From contig NZ_LNIZ01000001.1 in assembly GCF_001469025.1 (NCBI RefSeq), positions 186,001 to 250,000 on the forward strand: a DNA stretch of 64,000 nt. The letters run 5' to 3'. Made by a program: the position numbers and the translations under genes. The notes below the pieces were generated by a model. That model saw nothing but the letters and a program-made list of their open reading frames with translations. It made no database searches and was not told the DNA's origin. Shown here piece after piece: positions 1 to 8,595 of this stretch. Source of the DNA: Trueperella bernardiae (lineage in GTDB: Bacteria; Actinomycetota; Actinomycetes; Actinomycetales; Actinomycetaceae). Each line of letters begins with the position of its first letter. Position 1 is the stretch's first letter.

Positions 1-2344
1 CGCGCCCTCCAAAGAGACGGGCAATCTTCTGCGGTGATCCGTACTGAGTGAACGGGTCAACACTGAGGATTCTGGTTGTTTCGATTTCAGAAATACCGAT
101 ATCTGCGTACTTATCCAAGAGCGCTTCCAATACTTCGCGGCAGGTATCTGAGTATTTATGGAGGTAGCCGCGCTTCTTGACGTGATCGATGCGTTCTTGC
201 TTTGTCAGTGGAGGCTTGTCGAACGCGATGTGGAGAATAAGGTCGAAGTCGTCGACGTCGAAGAATCTGTCATCGGCTTCTTCTCGGATGGCTTCAAGGA
301 AAACGCCTCGAGTGGTGAGCTGGCCGATCAGTTCGTCTTTTCGCTCGGCCTGCGACCAAGCGTTGAGGAATGAGTCGAGGCTGGAGTAGGTATTCAGCAA
401 TGAACGCTTCGAGAAGTCGCGGATCGACTCGGTCACGAGTTTTCCGGTGACAGGATCGACGTACTGCACACGTTCGTTGAGCAGTTTGACTTCAACACCC
501 CGAACTCGCACCTTCCCTTGCTTTTCAGGCTCCGGGTCGGTGATCCACGGCGGATTACGGTCGATCACATCATCTGGGTCGAAGTCCTCGGTGCCAGCTT
601 CAAACCCGGGGTCGTCTACTGTTTCGTCGTCTGGCCATTCGGGTTCACGGATCTCGCCATCATCTCCAGGCTCGGGCGGTGGCATGTCGATACCGCCTGC
701 TGGGTTGCCGTCGAAGTCAGGATCGGCGAAGAGCCGGGTTGATCCACGGAAGTCCATGATTGTGAAAAACTCTTTGCCGTGTTCAGGATCGAGCCGGGTG
801 CCGCGTCCGACGATCTGCTTGAACTCTGTCATCGACCCGATGTTGGACTCCAAGACGATAAGCTTGATCGTTTTGACGTTGACACCCGTGGTGAGCAGTT
901 TCGACGTGGTGACCAGTGTCGGATACTGCTCGTTGACATCAGCGAAATTGTCGAGCTGAGCCTTGCCCTCTTTATCATCGCCGGTGATCTTCATAACGTA
1001 CCGGTAGTCCTCGATAACCCGCTCAAGGTTCTCATTCGCGAGGGCTTGACGCATCCGCTCGGCGTGCTCAATGTCAACGCAGAACACGATGGTCTTCGAG
1101 TCCGTGCCGTACTTCGCCAACCAGGACGTCACGTACTTAGCAACCATCTGGGTGCGCTCGTCAATGATGAGGTTACGGTCGTAGTCCTTGACGTTGTACT
1201 CGCGATCTTCGACTTCGTTGCCGTCGACGTCGACCTGCCCTTCGAACGGTCGCCAGTTTTCTAAGTCGACGTCCAGACCAACACGAATCACCTTGTACGG
1301 GGCGAGGAAGCCATCCTCGATGCCCTGTTTCAAGCTGTAGGTGTAGACGGGTTCACCGAAGTAGTCGATGTTCGACACTTCCTTGGTTTCCTTCGGCGTC
1401 GCCGTCATACCAATGTGGATGGCGCTCGAAAAGTAATCGAGAACGCGTCTCCACAACGATTCCTCACGCGCTGATCCACGGTGGCACTCGTCAACGATGA
1501 CGAGGTCAAAGAACTCGGGTTTGAACTGCCGGAATGGTTCTTCCCCCTCTTCACCGGCGAGCTGCTGATACAAACTCATGTAGACCTCGTAGGAGGAATC
1601 CAGTTGTTTGCCCTTGACCTTGGTGATGCGCCCTGAGAGCGGCTCGAAGTCACCGATGATGGTCTGATCAATCAACACATTGCGGTCGGCCAGGTAGAGA
1701 ACCCGCTTCACAGAGCCAGCTTTGAGAAGCCGCCAAATGATCTGAAACGCGGTGAACGTCTTACCAGTTCCGGTGGCCATGACCAGAAGTAGACGGCGGT
1801 CGCCATGAGCGATTGCTTCCAACGTGCGGTCCACCGCTACCTGTTGGTAATAGCGGGCTTCTTGACGGTTGAACGGATCAACGTAGTAGGGTTCGGCAAC
1901 TAGCTCCGCACCAGCGGTGTCTAGCCCCTTGCCAGTAAGGTAACGTTGCCACAATTCTTCCTCAGTGGGGAACTCATCCATCCCAAGTTCCCGTTCAACG
2001 CCGGTGAAGAAGTCGTGCTCGATGAAGCCTTTGCCATTTGAGGAGTAGGCGAATGGAGCGTCGAGTTTTGATGCGTACCCAAGCGCTTGCTGTATACCCG
2101 CAGTTACTGTGTGTGTCATGTCTTTTGCTTCGACAACTGCGAGGGGCTTACGCGACTTCGAGCCCAGAAGCACGTAGTCGACTTTACCGACCTCGCCGCG
2201 CTTGGTCTTGGTGCCCTGCACAATCACCTGCCCCGGAGTGATGATTTTTTCCATGAATATCTGATCTTTGTGCCAACCCGCAGCTTCGACGATTGCGGGA
2301 GTTATGTATCTCTGCTTGACATCTTCTTCAGTTAACTTTGGCAT
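1..2344 (-). CDS. hsdR: Type I restriction endonuclease subunit R (HsdR, EcoEI-like), 5' part; runs off the left edge
   Basis: The reverse strand stays open from ATG at 2344 to base 1, giving at least 781 residues. In order it has a nuclease domain with D56, E72 and K74 (PD-ExK pattern, VEAKD), a helicase motif I MATGTGKT near residues 189-196, a DECH box near 285, a TAT motif near 314, and a motif VI-like QIVGRGTR near 497. This is the nuclease-translocase subunit of a type I restriction-modification system, which cuts unmethylated foreign DNA with HsdM and HsdS. The tail after about residue 600 matches the EcoEI R C-terminal region in position. hsdM and hsdS are not in the window and could lie to the left. 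GC is visibly lower than in the neighbours and codon use is less GC-biased, which suggests acquisition. The 3' end is not visible, so intactness is unknown. Confidence 0.93.
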   Translation of the reverse strand, partial: MPKLTEEDVKQRYITPAIVEAAGWHKDQIFMEKIITPGQVIVQGTKTKRGEVGKVDYVLLGSKSRKPLAVVEAKDMTHTVTAGIQQALGYASKLDAPFAYSSNGKGFIEHDFFTGVERELGMDEFPTEEELWQRYLTGKGLDTAGAELVAEPYYVDPFNRQEARYYQQVAVDRTLEAIAHGDRRLLLVMATGTGKTFTAFQIIWRLLKAGSVKRVLYLADRNVLIDQTIIGDFEPLSGRITKVKGKQLDSSYEVYMSLYQQLAGEEGEEPFRQFKPEFFDLVIVDECHRGSAREESLWRRVLDYFSSAIHIGMTATPKETKEVSNIDYFGEPVYTYSLKQGIEDGFLAPYKVIRVGLDVDLENWRPFEGQVDVDGNEVEDREYNVKDYDRNLIIDERTQMVAKYVTSWLAKYGTDSKTIVFCVDIEHAERMRQALANENLERVIEDYRYVMKITGDDKEGKAQLDNFADVNEQYPTLVTTSKLLTTGVNVKTIKLIVLESNIGSMTEFKQIVGRGTRLDPEHGKEFFTIMDFRGSTRLFADPDFDGNPAGGIDMPPPEPGDDGEIREPEWPDDETVDDPGFEAGTEDFDPDDVIDRNPPWITDPEPEKQGKVRVRGVEVKLLNERVQYVDPVTGKLVTESIRDFSKRSLLNTYSSLDSFLNAWSQAERKDELIGQLTTRGVFLEAIREEADDRFFDVDDFDLILHIAFDKPPLTKQERIDHVKKRGYLHKYSDTCREVLEALLDKYADIGISEIETTRILSVDPFTQYGSPQKIARLFGGR

Positions 2345-2534
2345 GGCAGTTCCATTTTTCTTCTAATGGGAAGCGAGATCGGCAGGCAGCATTTTTCCGG
2401 CACAAAGCTGATCACGCAGTCGACGTCAGCGTCGTTGGCCTCACGTAATCCAAGGATTGTCATACCTCTAGTTTCGCTCATCTTTGCCTCACTTGGTGCG
2501 ATGTCGGCTGGAGTGGTCAAGGAATCTCGCGAGG
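2345..2534. other. Gene-poor spacer upstream of hsdR
   Basis: About 190 bases between the hsdR start and the first recognisable transposase debris. A 62-codon reverse reading frame (2332-2520) overlaps the hsdR start by 13 bases but resembles nothing I know. No clear promoter or hairpin was identified. Base composition is lower in GC than the core genome. Confidence 0.4.
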
Positions 2535-3144
2535 TTCACATCGTCTCTACATGGATCGCAGTGCTCTGCAACGAATTACCTTGCGCGAGCCGATGCCGGG
2601 TACGCAACCACTCCGGCTGCCCTTTCGCGGCATAAAAGTTCGCTGCGCTCACAGATTTATTCCACGGTGACAGTCTCCATGGTCGAGCACGCCAAATGCA
2701 AGCTCTTAACCAGGCAATCGTGTGTGCTAAGGAAACAACAGGTCTCATTCACCATTCGGATCACGGGTCGCAGTACGTCAGCGTTGTCTTCAACGAGCGA
2801 CTTACCAAGCACATTATTACCGCTCCACCGGAAGCCTCGGCGAGTCCTACGACAATGCTCTGGCTGAAAACATCAACGGCTCCTACAAGAACGAGCTAAT
2901 CCATACCCGCAGGTGCGAAGACGTTATCGAGGTAGAAATCGCCACGTTCGAGTGGGTGTCATGGTGGAACCAGACCCGGATCCACCAAGCCCTTGACTAC
3001 CGCACCCCGGTCGAGGATGAGAACGACTACTGGCACAGCGCCAGCACATCAGAGGAAATGAAAACCAGGGCAAATGCTAGGAACAAAACTCGGGACACTT
3101 CAGTGGGCAGAACTTGTGAATATACCGGCTACCGATTGCTATAG
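2535..3144 (+). pseudogene. Decayed IS3-family transposase (OrfB, DDE/rve domain), 3' remnant
   Basis: Around 2744-2776 the frame reads HHSDHGSQYVS, the classic IS3 OrfB second-aspartate region. From about 2835 another frame gives SYDNALAENINGSYKNE, with the catalytic glutamate, followed by WWNQTRIHQALDYRTP. The two halves rejoin if one base is restored near 2825, so this is a single frameshift. Upstream, pieces such as STWIAVL (near 2550) and SSLR (near 2640) look like the preceding OrfB segments in shifted frames, so more lesions exist there. The first catalytic aspartate and all of OrfA are missing. It cannot make an active transposase. Together with hsdR it marks this end as an insertion-prone accessory patch. 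No terminal inverted repeats were recognised. The limits are approximate on the left. Confidence 0.8.
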
Positions 3145-3275
3145 GGACCTGGTCGGGCTCTGGTTCACGAGCTGTGTCGGGGGTAGCTGGTGCCGGGTGG
3201 GCCTTGGGCCGGCGGGCCGGGTTATAGGCGCATGGGAGGGCGCCAACCCGACACCCTCAAGTGGGAAGAGCTCCT

Positions 3276-3656
3276 TTAGTGCGATGTGCCTGGGCCCGGG
3301 AGTAACCGCGCGCCAACCAGCATCCCGAGCGCGGCAAGCGCAATCGCCCCCGCGAGCATCCCGAACACAAAGGCGGCCGACCTGCCGTGCCCCTGTTCGT
3401 CGCTGACCTGGAGCGCGTTGATGGAGGCGGTGGAGAACGTGGTCAGCCCGCCGCAAAAGCCGGCGCCGAGCATCGCGTACCAGGTGGCGGAACCAGCCAG
3501 CGCGTCTTCCCGCACGAAGAGGGAAGCGAGCAAGCCCAAGAGGAAGGAGCCGACAAAGTTGACGGTCACGGTTCCCCACGGGTGGGGGAGCGCCTTGTCG
3601 ATGAGGTAGCGGGCGCCGGCACCGATCCCACCCCCGAGCGCGACGGCGAAGATCAT
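3276..3656 (-). CDS. crcB: CrcB/FluC fluoride channel subunit (second gene of pair)
   Basis: 126 residues, normal for the CrcB (Fluc) family of fluoride-exporting channels, which work as dual-topology dimers in the membrane. Family marks are GAGARYLID near the N-terminus, an NFVGSFLLG helix with the conserved asparagine, and GGLTTFSTAS in the third helix. Four hydrophobic segments are visible. It starts 3 bases after the stop of the upstream crcB gene, so the pair is translated together. Paired divergent copies are usual where the channel is a heterodimer. No fluoride riboswitch was seen ahead of the pair. Confidence 0.95.
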   Translation of the reverse strand: MIFAVALGGGIGAGARYLIDKALPHPWGTVTVNFVGSFLLGLLASLFVREDALAGSATWYAMLGAGFCGGLTTFSTASINALQVSDEQGHGRSAAFVFGMLAGAIALAALGMLVGARLLPGPGTSH

Positions 3657-3659
3657 TGT

Positions 3660-4034
3660 TCACCCCGCCTCAGACGTGTGGCTCGTGGTTCGACGCTCAG
3701 CGCCAACCCGACCGGCCTTAAGCCCCAGCCAGGCGGCGCCGACGCCGAGCACCACGGAGCCTACGGCATAGGCCAGCCCCCAGGCAGCGTTGTCCTGCAA
3801 GAGTTCGACTGTATCCACGGCCAGTGCGCTGTAGGTGGTGAAGCCGCCGAGCATCCCGGTGCCCACGAAGAGCCGGGCCTGCCCGCTCACCATCGAGGAG
3901 ACCACGCCTAACGCAAAGGCGCCGGCCACGTTGATGGCGAGGATGACGAGCACGGGGTAGGTGGCCCCGTTGGAGAGGAAAAACCTGAGGGCCGCGCCGA
4001 TCGCGCCGCCGAGTCCAACGAGTATGACATTCAC
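3660..4034 (-). CDS. crcB: CrcB/FluC fluoride channel subunit (first gene of pair)
   Basis: 124 residues with four hydrophobic helices. It carries GAALRFFL, the pore-helix asparagine in INVAGAF, and GGFTTYSAL, all typical of CrcB. It is probably the partner of the gene directly downstream in a heterodimeric fluoride channel that protects enolase and pyrophosphatases from fluoride. The ATG at 4034 is preceded by GGAG and, further up, by TAGGCT as a possible -10 box. It is divergent from the Nif3-like gene, with 38 bases between the two starts. Confidence 0.95.
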   Translation of the reverse strand: MNVILVGLGGAIGAALRFFLSNGATYPVLVILAINVAGAFALGVVSSMVSGQARLFVGTGMLGGFTTYSALAVDTVELLQDNAAWGLAYAVGSVVLGVGAAWLGLKAGRVGAERRTTSHTSEAG

Positions 4035-4059
4035 GGCTCCAGCCTAAACCTTGCTCCGG

Positions 4060-4065
4060 TAGTGT
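4060..4065 (+). promoter_or_regulatory. -10 box TAGTGT for a probable leaderless mRNA
   Basis: TAGTGT lies 7 bases before the ATG at 4073 with no Shine-Dalgarno between them, so transcription would start at or next to the start codon. Confidence 0.5.
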
Positions 4066-4072
4066 TGAACTC

Positions 4073-4867
4073 ATGAGCACTGTGATGGACATCGTATCCG
4101 TGATGAACGAGCACTTCCCGCCCGCCCTCGCAGAGGACTGGGATCGTGTGGGGCTCGTGGTGGGAGACCCGGCAGACGAGGTCACGAAGGTGGGCTTCGC
4201 GGTGGACCCGTGCGGTGCGGTGGTGGACGAGGCGATTGAGCGCGGGGCCCAGATGCTCATCACGCATCACCCGCTCTACCTGCGCGGGACGTCGTCGGTG
4301 GCGACGGACACCGCGAAGGGTGCCTGGGTGCACAAGCTCATCCGCAACGGCGTGGCCCTCTTCGCCGCTCACACGAACGCCGACTCGGCGGCCAACGGCT
4401 CGGCCGTGGCGCTGGCCGAGCTCCTCGGGCTGTGCGATACCCGCCCGATCGAGCCGAATGCCGAACACCCGGAGCTGGGCCTGGGCCGCGTGGGCGAGCT
4501 CGAGCTGACGATGAGCGTGCGCGAACTGGCTCTCCGCCTCCAGGTGCTCCTACCCGAGACCCCGGCGGGCATCACGATCGGGGGAGATCCCGAGCGGATC
4601 GTCAAGACCGTGGCGGTTTCTCCGGGCTCGGGCGATTCCTTCCTTTCGGCGGCGAACCGAGCGGGCGCGGACGTCTACATCACCGCCGACCTACGCCACC
4701 ACCCCGCCACCGACCACCTCTGGGCCGGCGGCTGCGCCCTCATCGGCGCCACGCATTTCGCCAGCGAGTGGCCGGTGCTGCCCAAGATGCGCGACGCCGT
4801 GGCCGCGGCCGGCGTCGACACCTACATTTCCACCCTCATCACCGACCCTTGGATTGAGAGGCTCTGA
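4073..4867 (+). CDS. Nif3-like dinuclear metal-centre hexameric protein
   Basis: 264 residues, the usual length for the Nif3/YbgI (DUF34) family. Metal-ligand motifs are present: ITHHPLY near residue 64, AAHTNADSA near 99, and a C-terminal HFASEWP segment. The family binds two metal ions and forms a toroidal hexamer; its reaction is unsettled, with proposed links to GTP cyclohydrolase-like chemistry and metal handling. It overlaps the next gene by one base (TGATG), so the two are translationally coupled, a pairing common in actinobacteria. Confidence 0.93.
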   Translation: MSTVMDIVSVMNEHFPPALAEDWDRVGLVVGDPADEVTKVGFAVDPCGAVVDEAIERGAQMLITHHPLYLRGTSSVATDTAKGAWVHKLIRNGVALFAAHTNADSAANGSAVALAELLGLCDTRPIEPNAEHPELGLGRVGELELTMSVRELALRLQVLLPETPAGITIGGDPERIVKTVAVSPGSGDSFLSAANRAGADVYITADLRHHPATDHLWAGGCALIGATHFASEWPVLPKMRDAVAAAGVDTYISTLITDPWIERL

Positions 4868-5601
4868 TGGCACGCGCACCCCGCTCCGACCAGCTCCAAT
4901 TGCTCGACGTCGCCCAGCTCGACGCCCAGCTTGCCCGCCTCAAGGCCGAGGGGGAGCGCCACCCGCTACGCGCGGAGGTCGGCGAGCAGATGAACCTCGT
5001 GGCGGCCAAGGGCCGGGAGCTCATGGAGGCGCGGGCCGAACTCGACACCGCGCAGGCCCAGCTGGAGGAGGCCGAGCGCCGCACGCGCGAGCTCGCCGGC
5101 ATCGTCGCCGAGAAGCAGGGCCGGCTGAACGCGGGCACGGGCATGGACTCGCGCCAACTGCTTACCCTCGAAAGCGAGATCAATGCCAATCAGGCCTTCC
5201 TGGACGAGGCCAGCGATGCGGAGTTCGTGGCCTTGGAGCGGGTGGAGGCGGCGGAGTCGGCGATCGCCGACATCGAGGCCCAGCAGGCGGTGTTGAACGA
5301 GCGGATCGTCACCGGGCGCGCCGCGCTGGAGGACGCTATCGCGATGCTTGAGCGGGACGCTGCGGACGTGCGCCGGGAGCGCGACGCTCTTTATGAGCCG
5401 CTGGCCGCCGAGCTCAAGGACGCCTACGAGCGTGCCCAGCGCAGCGGCGGGCTGACCGTCATCGCCCTGCACCGCAACGGCGAGACCTCGGGCGGCGTGC
5501 AGATTTCACCGATCGAGGTCAACCAGATCAAGAACTCCGACCCCGACCAGATCCACATCTCCGACGACTACCAGTGCATCGTCGTCCTGCTTGACGCCTA
5601 G
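4867..5601 (+). CDS. Coiled-coil protein of the C4-type zinc-ribbon family with a degenerate ribbon
   Basis: 244 residues. Residues about 10-175 are a long charged coiled coil rich in Ala, Glu and Arg, as in the actinobacterial family that ends in a C4 zinc ribbon (like M. tuberculosis Rv2229c). In that family the tail normally has two CxxC pairs. Here the matching tail (about residues 200-244) reads NGETSGGVQISPIEV and then DDYQCIVVLLDA, with one cysteine only and not at an expected position. The fold may persist without zinc. Function is unknown. It is coupled to the Nif3-like gene upstream by a TGATG overlap. Confidence 0.85.
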   Translation: MARAPRSDQLQLLDVAQLDAQLARLKAEGERHPLRAEVGEQMNLVAAKGRELMEARAELDTAQAQLEEAERRTRELAGIVAEKQGRLNAGTGMDSRQLLTLESEINANQAFLDEASDAEFVALERVEAAESAIADIEAQQAVLNERIVTGRAALEDAIAMLERDAADVRRERDALYEPLAAELKDAYERAQRSGGLTVIALHRNGETSGGVQISPIEVNQIKNSDPDQIHISDDYQCIVVLLDA

Positions 5602-5622
5602 CCGCGTCCCGACGGCCTCGCA

Positions 5623-6390
5623 CTACTCCTCGGTGACGAGCGTGAGCTTGGCTGGCCCGCGCCCGGCCGGGGTGAGCTCGACCCCGCTCACGTGCCCGTC
5701 CTGCACGAGCACCTGGGCGAATTCGGCCAGCTCCAGAGGCGTGCTGGGAGCGTTGGCCTCGCGCACAAGGTACCCGGCGAGCAACCCGCGGTAGTGCTTG
5801 GCCCAGTGTGAGACGACCGAGCGTTTTCCGTTCCTCAGCCGCACGGCCCCGACCGTCACGTGGCGCTCTGGCGCGGGCGACCACACCATGTACTCGCCCG
5901 ATCGCGCGTCAACCACCAGCTCGTCCTCCGGCAGCACCGCCTGCTCGCGCAATGCCTGCCGCCACAGCGCCTGCACCGAGAAGTCGGGCAGCTTCGTGTT
6001 CATCGACAGCCGGTAGGCGGGGATGAGATCCTCGGGGCTGAGCACCCCGAACGCGCCGGAAAAGATGCGCACCATCCGTGCGCTGCGCTCCCGTTCGGCG
6101 TCGGTGAGCGTATCGAAGCCTGCCGCCGCGTACAGCACCCCGGTGTACACCTGCCACGCCGGCGCGCACGGGCGTCTGTAGAAGTCGATCTGCGCCCGAA
6201 TCTCCGGCTCGAGCGAGGCGCCCACTTTGAGCACGCTGAGTGCATCCGGCGCCCCCGACACCCGTTGCAACGCGTCGATCACACGCTCGCGCACGGGGTT
6301 GAGCTGCGGCGCGGTGAGCGAGGCGAGGTCGAGGGCGGGGCCGGTGGCCGGCGTCGTCTTCCCGGCAGACGGAGGCAGGGCAATGAGCAT
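5623..6390 (-). CDS. yaaA: YaaA family peroxide-stress protein
   Basis: 255 residues, full length for the YaaA (DUF328) family. Marks include the N-terminal LIALPPSAGKT, VYTGVLYAA near residue 82, YRLSMNTKLPDF in the middle, and VSHWAKHYRGLLAGYL near residue 195. In E. coli YaaA lowers free iron under hydrogen peroxide and binds DNA. The gene is convergent with the zinc-ribbon-family gene and divergent from the RNase P RNA. A possible -10 (TTATAC) sits 7 bases before ATG 6390. Confidence 0.93.
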   Translation of the reverse strand: MLIALPPSAGKTTPATGPALDLASLTAPQLNPVRERVIDALQRVSGAPDALSVLKVGASLEPEIRAQIDFYRRPCAPAWQVYTGVLYAAAGFDTLTDAERERSARMVRIFSGAFGVLSPEDLIPAYRLSMNTKLPDFSVQALWRQALREQAVLPEDELVVDARSGEYMVWSPAPERHVTVGAVRLRNGKRSVVSHWAKHYRGLLAGYLVREANAPSTPLELAEFAQVLVQDGHVSGVELTPAGRGPAKLTLVTEE

Positions 6391-6415
6391 GTTTCATGTA
6401 TAACCCGCCCGGCGG

Positions 6416-6421
6416 TATAAT
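6416..6421 (+). promoter_or_regulatory. -10 box TATAAT of the RNase P RNA promoter
   Basis: A perfect TATAAT lies 5 bases before the inferred RNA start at 6427. The -35 region is weak (TTTCAT near 6392-6397). Confidence 0.75.
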
Positions 6422-6426
6422 CCAAA

Positions 6427-6768
6427 GCGCAGTTGGCCGGGCGGCCGCGTGGGCGCATGCCCCCGAGGAACGTCCGGGCTCCACGGGAAACGGTGGTGGA
6501 TAACGTCCACTCGGAGTGATCCGCAGGCTAGTGCCACAGAAAGCAAACCGCCGCCCACGGGCGGTAAGGGTGAAAGGGTGAGGTAAGAGCTCACCGCGTT
6601 TCAGGTGACTGGGACGGCAGGGTAAACCCCACCGGGAGCAAGACCGAGCAGCGCGCTGTGAGATCCCGCTCGCGCGCGGGTTGGTTGCTTGAGCCCACCG
6701 GCAACGATGGGCCTAGATAGATGGCCGCCGCCTTTTGGCACAGAACCCGGCGTATAGGCCAGCTGCAC
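6427..6768 (+). ncRNA. rnpB: RNase P RNA (bacterial type A)
   Basis: This is the catalytic RNA of RNase P, which trims tRNA 5' leaders. Conserved blocks appear in order: GAGGAACGTCCGGGCTCC near 6470, AGGGTGAAAGGGTGAGGTAAGAGCTCACC near 6566 (quoted in part by position 6566-6594), GATGGCCGCC near 6720, and ACAGAACCCGGCGTATAGGCC at the 3' end. The closing helix P1 can be seen directly: 6429-6438 pairs with 6757-6766 over ten bases with one G-U. Length is about 342 nt. The ends are inferred from P1 and the promoter. Confidence 0.97.
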
Positions 6769-6769
6769 G

Positions 6770-6793
6770 TGTGGCCCGCTCCGGCGGGCCACA
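6770..6793 (+). terminator. Hairpin after rnpB
   Basis: A ten-base perfect stem (TGTGGCCCGC with GCGGGCCACA) and a TCCG loop directly after the RNA. It lacks a strong U run. It also lies just past the end of the convergent ppgK gene, so it may serve both. Confidence 0.75.
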
Positions 6794-6843
6794 CTCTTAG
6801 CCGTAGCCTTCACGACGCCGTCGTTCGGCTTCCAGCCGCGAGC

Positions 6844-7617
6844 CTAGTCTTCGCCGAGCTCCTGCTTGGCGAAGAGCGCCGCGCCGACGATGCCGGCCGT
6901 GTTGAGCAGGTCGGCGGGGACGATCGGCGCGTTCGTGGTGATGTGGTGGAGGAACTCGGCGTGCTTCTTGGAGATGCCGCCGCCCACAATGAAAAGGTCG
7001 GGGGAGAAGAGCATCTCGTAGTGGCCAAACACCGTGTTGAGCCGCGCGCCCCACTCCTCGAAGCTCAGCCCCTCACGCTCGTAGACCGCGGAGGAGGCGA
7101 AGTGCTCGGCCTCCATGCCGTTGGGCAGGAGAAGGTGGCCGAACTCGGTGTTGGGCACCAGAGTGCCCTGGGACACGAGCGCCGAGCCAATGCCGGTGCC
7201 GAGGGTGAGCATGATGACCGTGCCCTTATTGCCCCGGGCGGCGCCAAAGTGGACCTCGGCGTAACCGGCAGCGTCGGCGTCGTTCATCACGGCCACCGGG
7301 CGCTGGATATTCTCCGCAATGAGGCGGGCCGGGAAGGTGCCCGCCCACTTCTTCGACAGGTTGGCGATGAAGGGGATCTGCCCGCGCACGATCGGCGCGG
7401 GGAAGGACAGGCCCACCGGGACCTCGCCCGGCAGGTTGAACTTTGCCACGATCTCGCCGATGATCGCGGCGATCTCGGCCGGCTCGGCGTTTTCGGGCGT
7501 GGGGATGCGCACGCGCTTATCCATGAACTGGCCGGTCTTGAGGTCAACCGGCGCGCCCTTGATGCCCGATCCGCCCACGTCGACTCCGATGGCGACCTTG
7601 CGAAACTTCTTCTTCAT
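6844..7617 (-). CDS. ppgK: Polyphosphate glucokinase (ROK family)
   Basis: 257 residues, matching actinobacterial polyphosphate-glucose phosphotransferases, which make glucose 6-phosphate from polyphosphate (and often ATP). Motifs: GVDVGGSGIKGAPVD at the N-terminus (phosphate binding), MNDADAAGYAE with the catalytic aspartate near residue 115, TLGTGIGSAL near 140, and NGMEAEHFASSAVYE near 167, a stretch typical of PpgK rather than other ROK kinases, which carry a zinc motif. GGAGGAAAG precedes the ATG at 7617. It lies 48 bases downstream of map in the same direction. With the PPi-dependent phosphofructokinase at 33017 it suggests phosphate-polymer-driven glycolysis. Confidence 0.93.
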   Translation of the reverse strand: MKKKFRKVAIGVDVGGSGIKGAPVDLKTGQFMDKRVRIPTPENAEPAEIAAIIGEIVAKFNLPGEVPVGLSFPAPIVRGQIPFIANLSKKWAGTFPARLIAENIQRPVAVMNDADAAGYAEVHFGAARGNKGTVIMLTLGTGIGSALVSQGTLVPNTEFGHLLLPNGMEAEHFASSAVYEREGLSFEEWGARLNTVFGHYEMLFSPDLFIVGGGISKKHAEFLHHITTNAPIVPADLLNTAGIVGAALFAKQELGED

Positions 7618-7665
7618 CTCTTTCCTCCGAAGGTAGGGGCGCCCGTCGTCGTCGGCGCCGGGGAC

Positions 7666-8571
7666 TTAGGCGGGGATCGCCGGGGTGGTTTGCCCCATGG
7701 AGGGCAGGGTGAGGATCTCGGCGCCGGTCTCGGTCACCACGATCGTGTGCTCGAACTGGGCGCTGCGCCCGCGGTCCTTGGTGAGGACGGTCCAGTCGTC
7801 GTCCCACTGGAACCAGTCGATCTGGCCAAGGGTGAGCATGGGTTCGATGGTGAAAACCATGCCCGGCTCGATCACCTCGTTGTGGCGCGGGGCGGCGTCG
7901 TAGTGGGGGACGATGAGGCCGGAGTGGAAGGCCTCGCCCACGCCGTGCCCGGTGAAGTCCTCCACCACGCCGTAGTCGAAGCGCTTGGCGTAGGACTCAA
8001 TCACGCGGCCGATCACGTTGATCTCCCGCCCGGGCTTGACGGCCTTGATGCCGCGCATCATCGAGGTGTAGGTGCGCTCGCACAGGAGGCGCGATTCTTC
8101 GTCCACCTCGCCCACGTAGAACATGGCGTTCGTATCCCCGTGCACGCCGTCCTTGTAGGCGGTGACATCGAGGTTGATGATGTCGCCCTCCTCGAGCGGG
8201 CGTGAATCGGGGATGCCGTGGCAGATGACCTCGTTGATCGAGGTGCAGATTGACTTGGGGAAGCCCATGTAGCCCAGGCAGGAGGGGTAGGCGCCCTGGG
8301 AGACCATGTAGTCGTGGGCGATGGCGTCCAGCTCGTCAGTGGTGATCCCGGGCTTGATGGCGGCGCCGGCGAGGTAGAGGGCGTCGGCGGCGATCGTGCC
8401 GGCGGCGCGGATCTTCTCGATGGTCTCGGCAGACTTGATCTCGGGGGCGGTGACCACTTCGGGGCCGTCGTGGAACATGTATTCGGGCCGCTCAATGTAC
8501 TCGGGCACGTGCCGCATGGGCGACAGGGTGCCGGGCGTGAGGGTTCCTAGGGGAGCGCGATCTGCTTGCAT
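7666..8571 (-). CDS. map: Methionine aminopeptidase, type I
   Basis: 301 residues from ATG 8571. It removes the initiator methionine from new proteins. The pita-bread fold is recognisable: [22 protein letters not shown], then the metal ligands in [41 protein letters not shown] and the C-terminal [13 protein letters not shown]. The ~40-residue N-terminal extension containing [10 protein letters not shown] is usual in actinobacterial type Ic enzymes. An in-frame ATG 20 codons upstream was rejected because TAAGCT, a -10 box, lies 7 bases before 8571 and the upstream codons fall in a hairpin. Confidence 0.95.
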   Translation of the reverse strand: MQADRAPLGTLTPGTLSPMRHVPEYIERPEYMFHDGPEVVTAPEIKSAETIEKIRAAGTIAADALYLAGAAIKPGITTDELDAIAHDYMVSQGAYPSCLGYMGFPKSICTSINEVICHGIPDSRPLEEGDIINLDVTAYKDGVHGDTNAMFYVGEVDEESRLLCERTYTSMMRGIKAVKPGREINVIGRVIESYAKRFDYGVVEDFTGHGVGEAFHSGLIVPHYDAAPRHNEVIEPGMVFTIEPMLTLGQIDWFQWDDDWTVLTKDRGRSAQFEHTIVVTETGAEILTLPSMGQTTPAIPA

Positions 8572-8578
8572 AATATTA

Positions 8579-8584
8579 AGCTTA
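8579..8584 (-). promoter_or_regulatory. -10 box TAAGCT for map
   Basis: On the minus strand TAAGCT sits 7 bases before ATG 8571, with no Shine-Dalgarno in between; probable leaderless start. Confidence 0.45.
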
Positions 8585-8595
8585 GTCCTATGTGA

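Noticed and set aside
2332-2520. 62-codon reverse frame overlapping the hsdR start
   Set aside because: No recognisable family and no good ribosome site; could be a small coupled gene but cannot be supported.
4035-4072. Fluoride riboswitch ahead of the crcB pair
   Set aside because: Only 38 bases lie between the divergent starts and no riboswitch core is visible.
6721-8205. Forward frame of 494 codons starting in the RNase P RNA
   Set aside because: Begins inside rnpB and runs antisense to ppgK and map, both of which have clear motifs.
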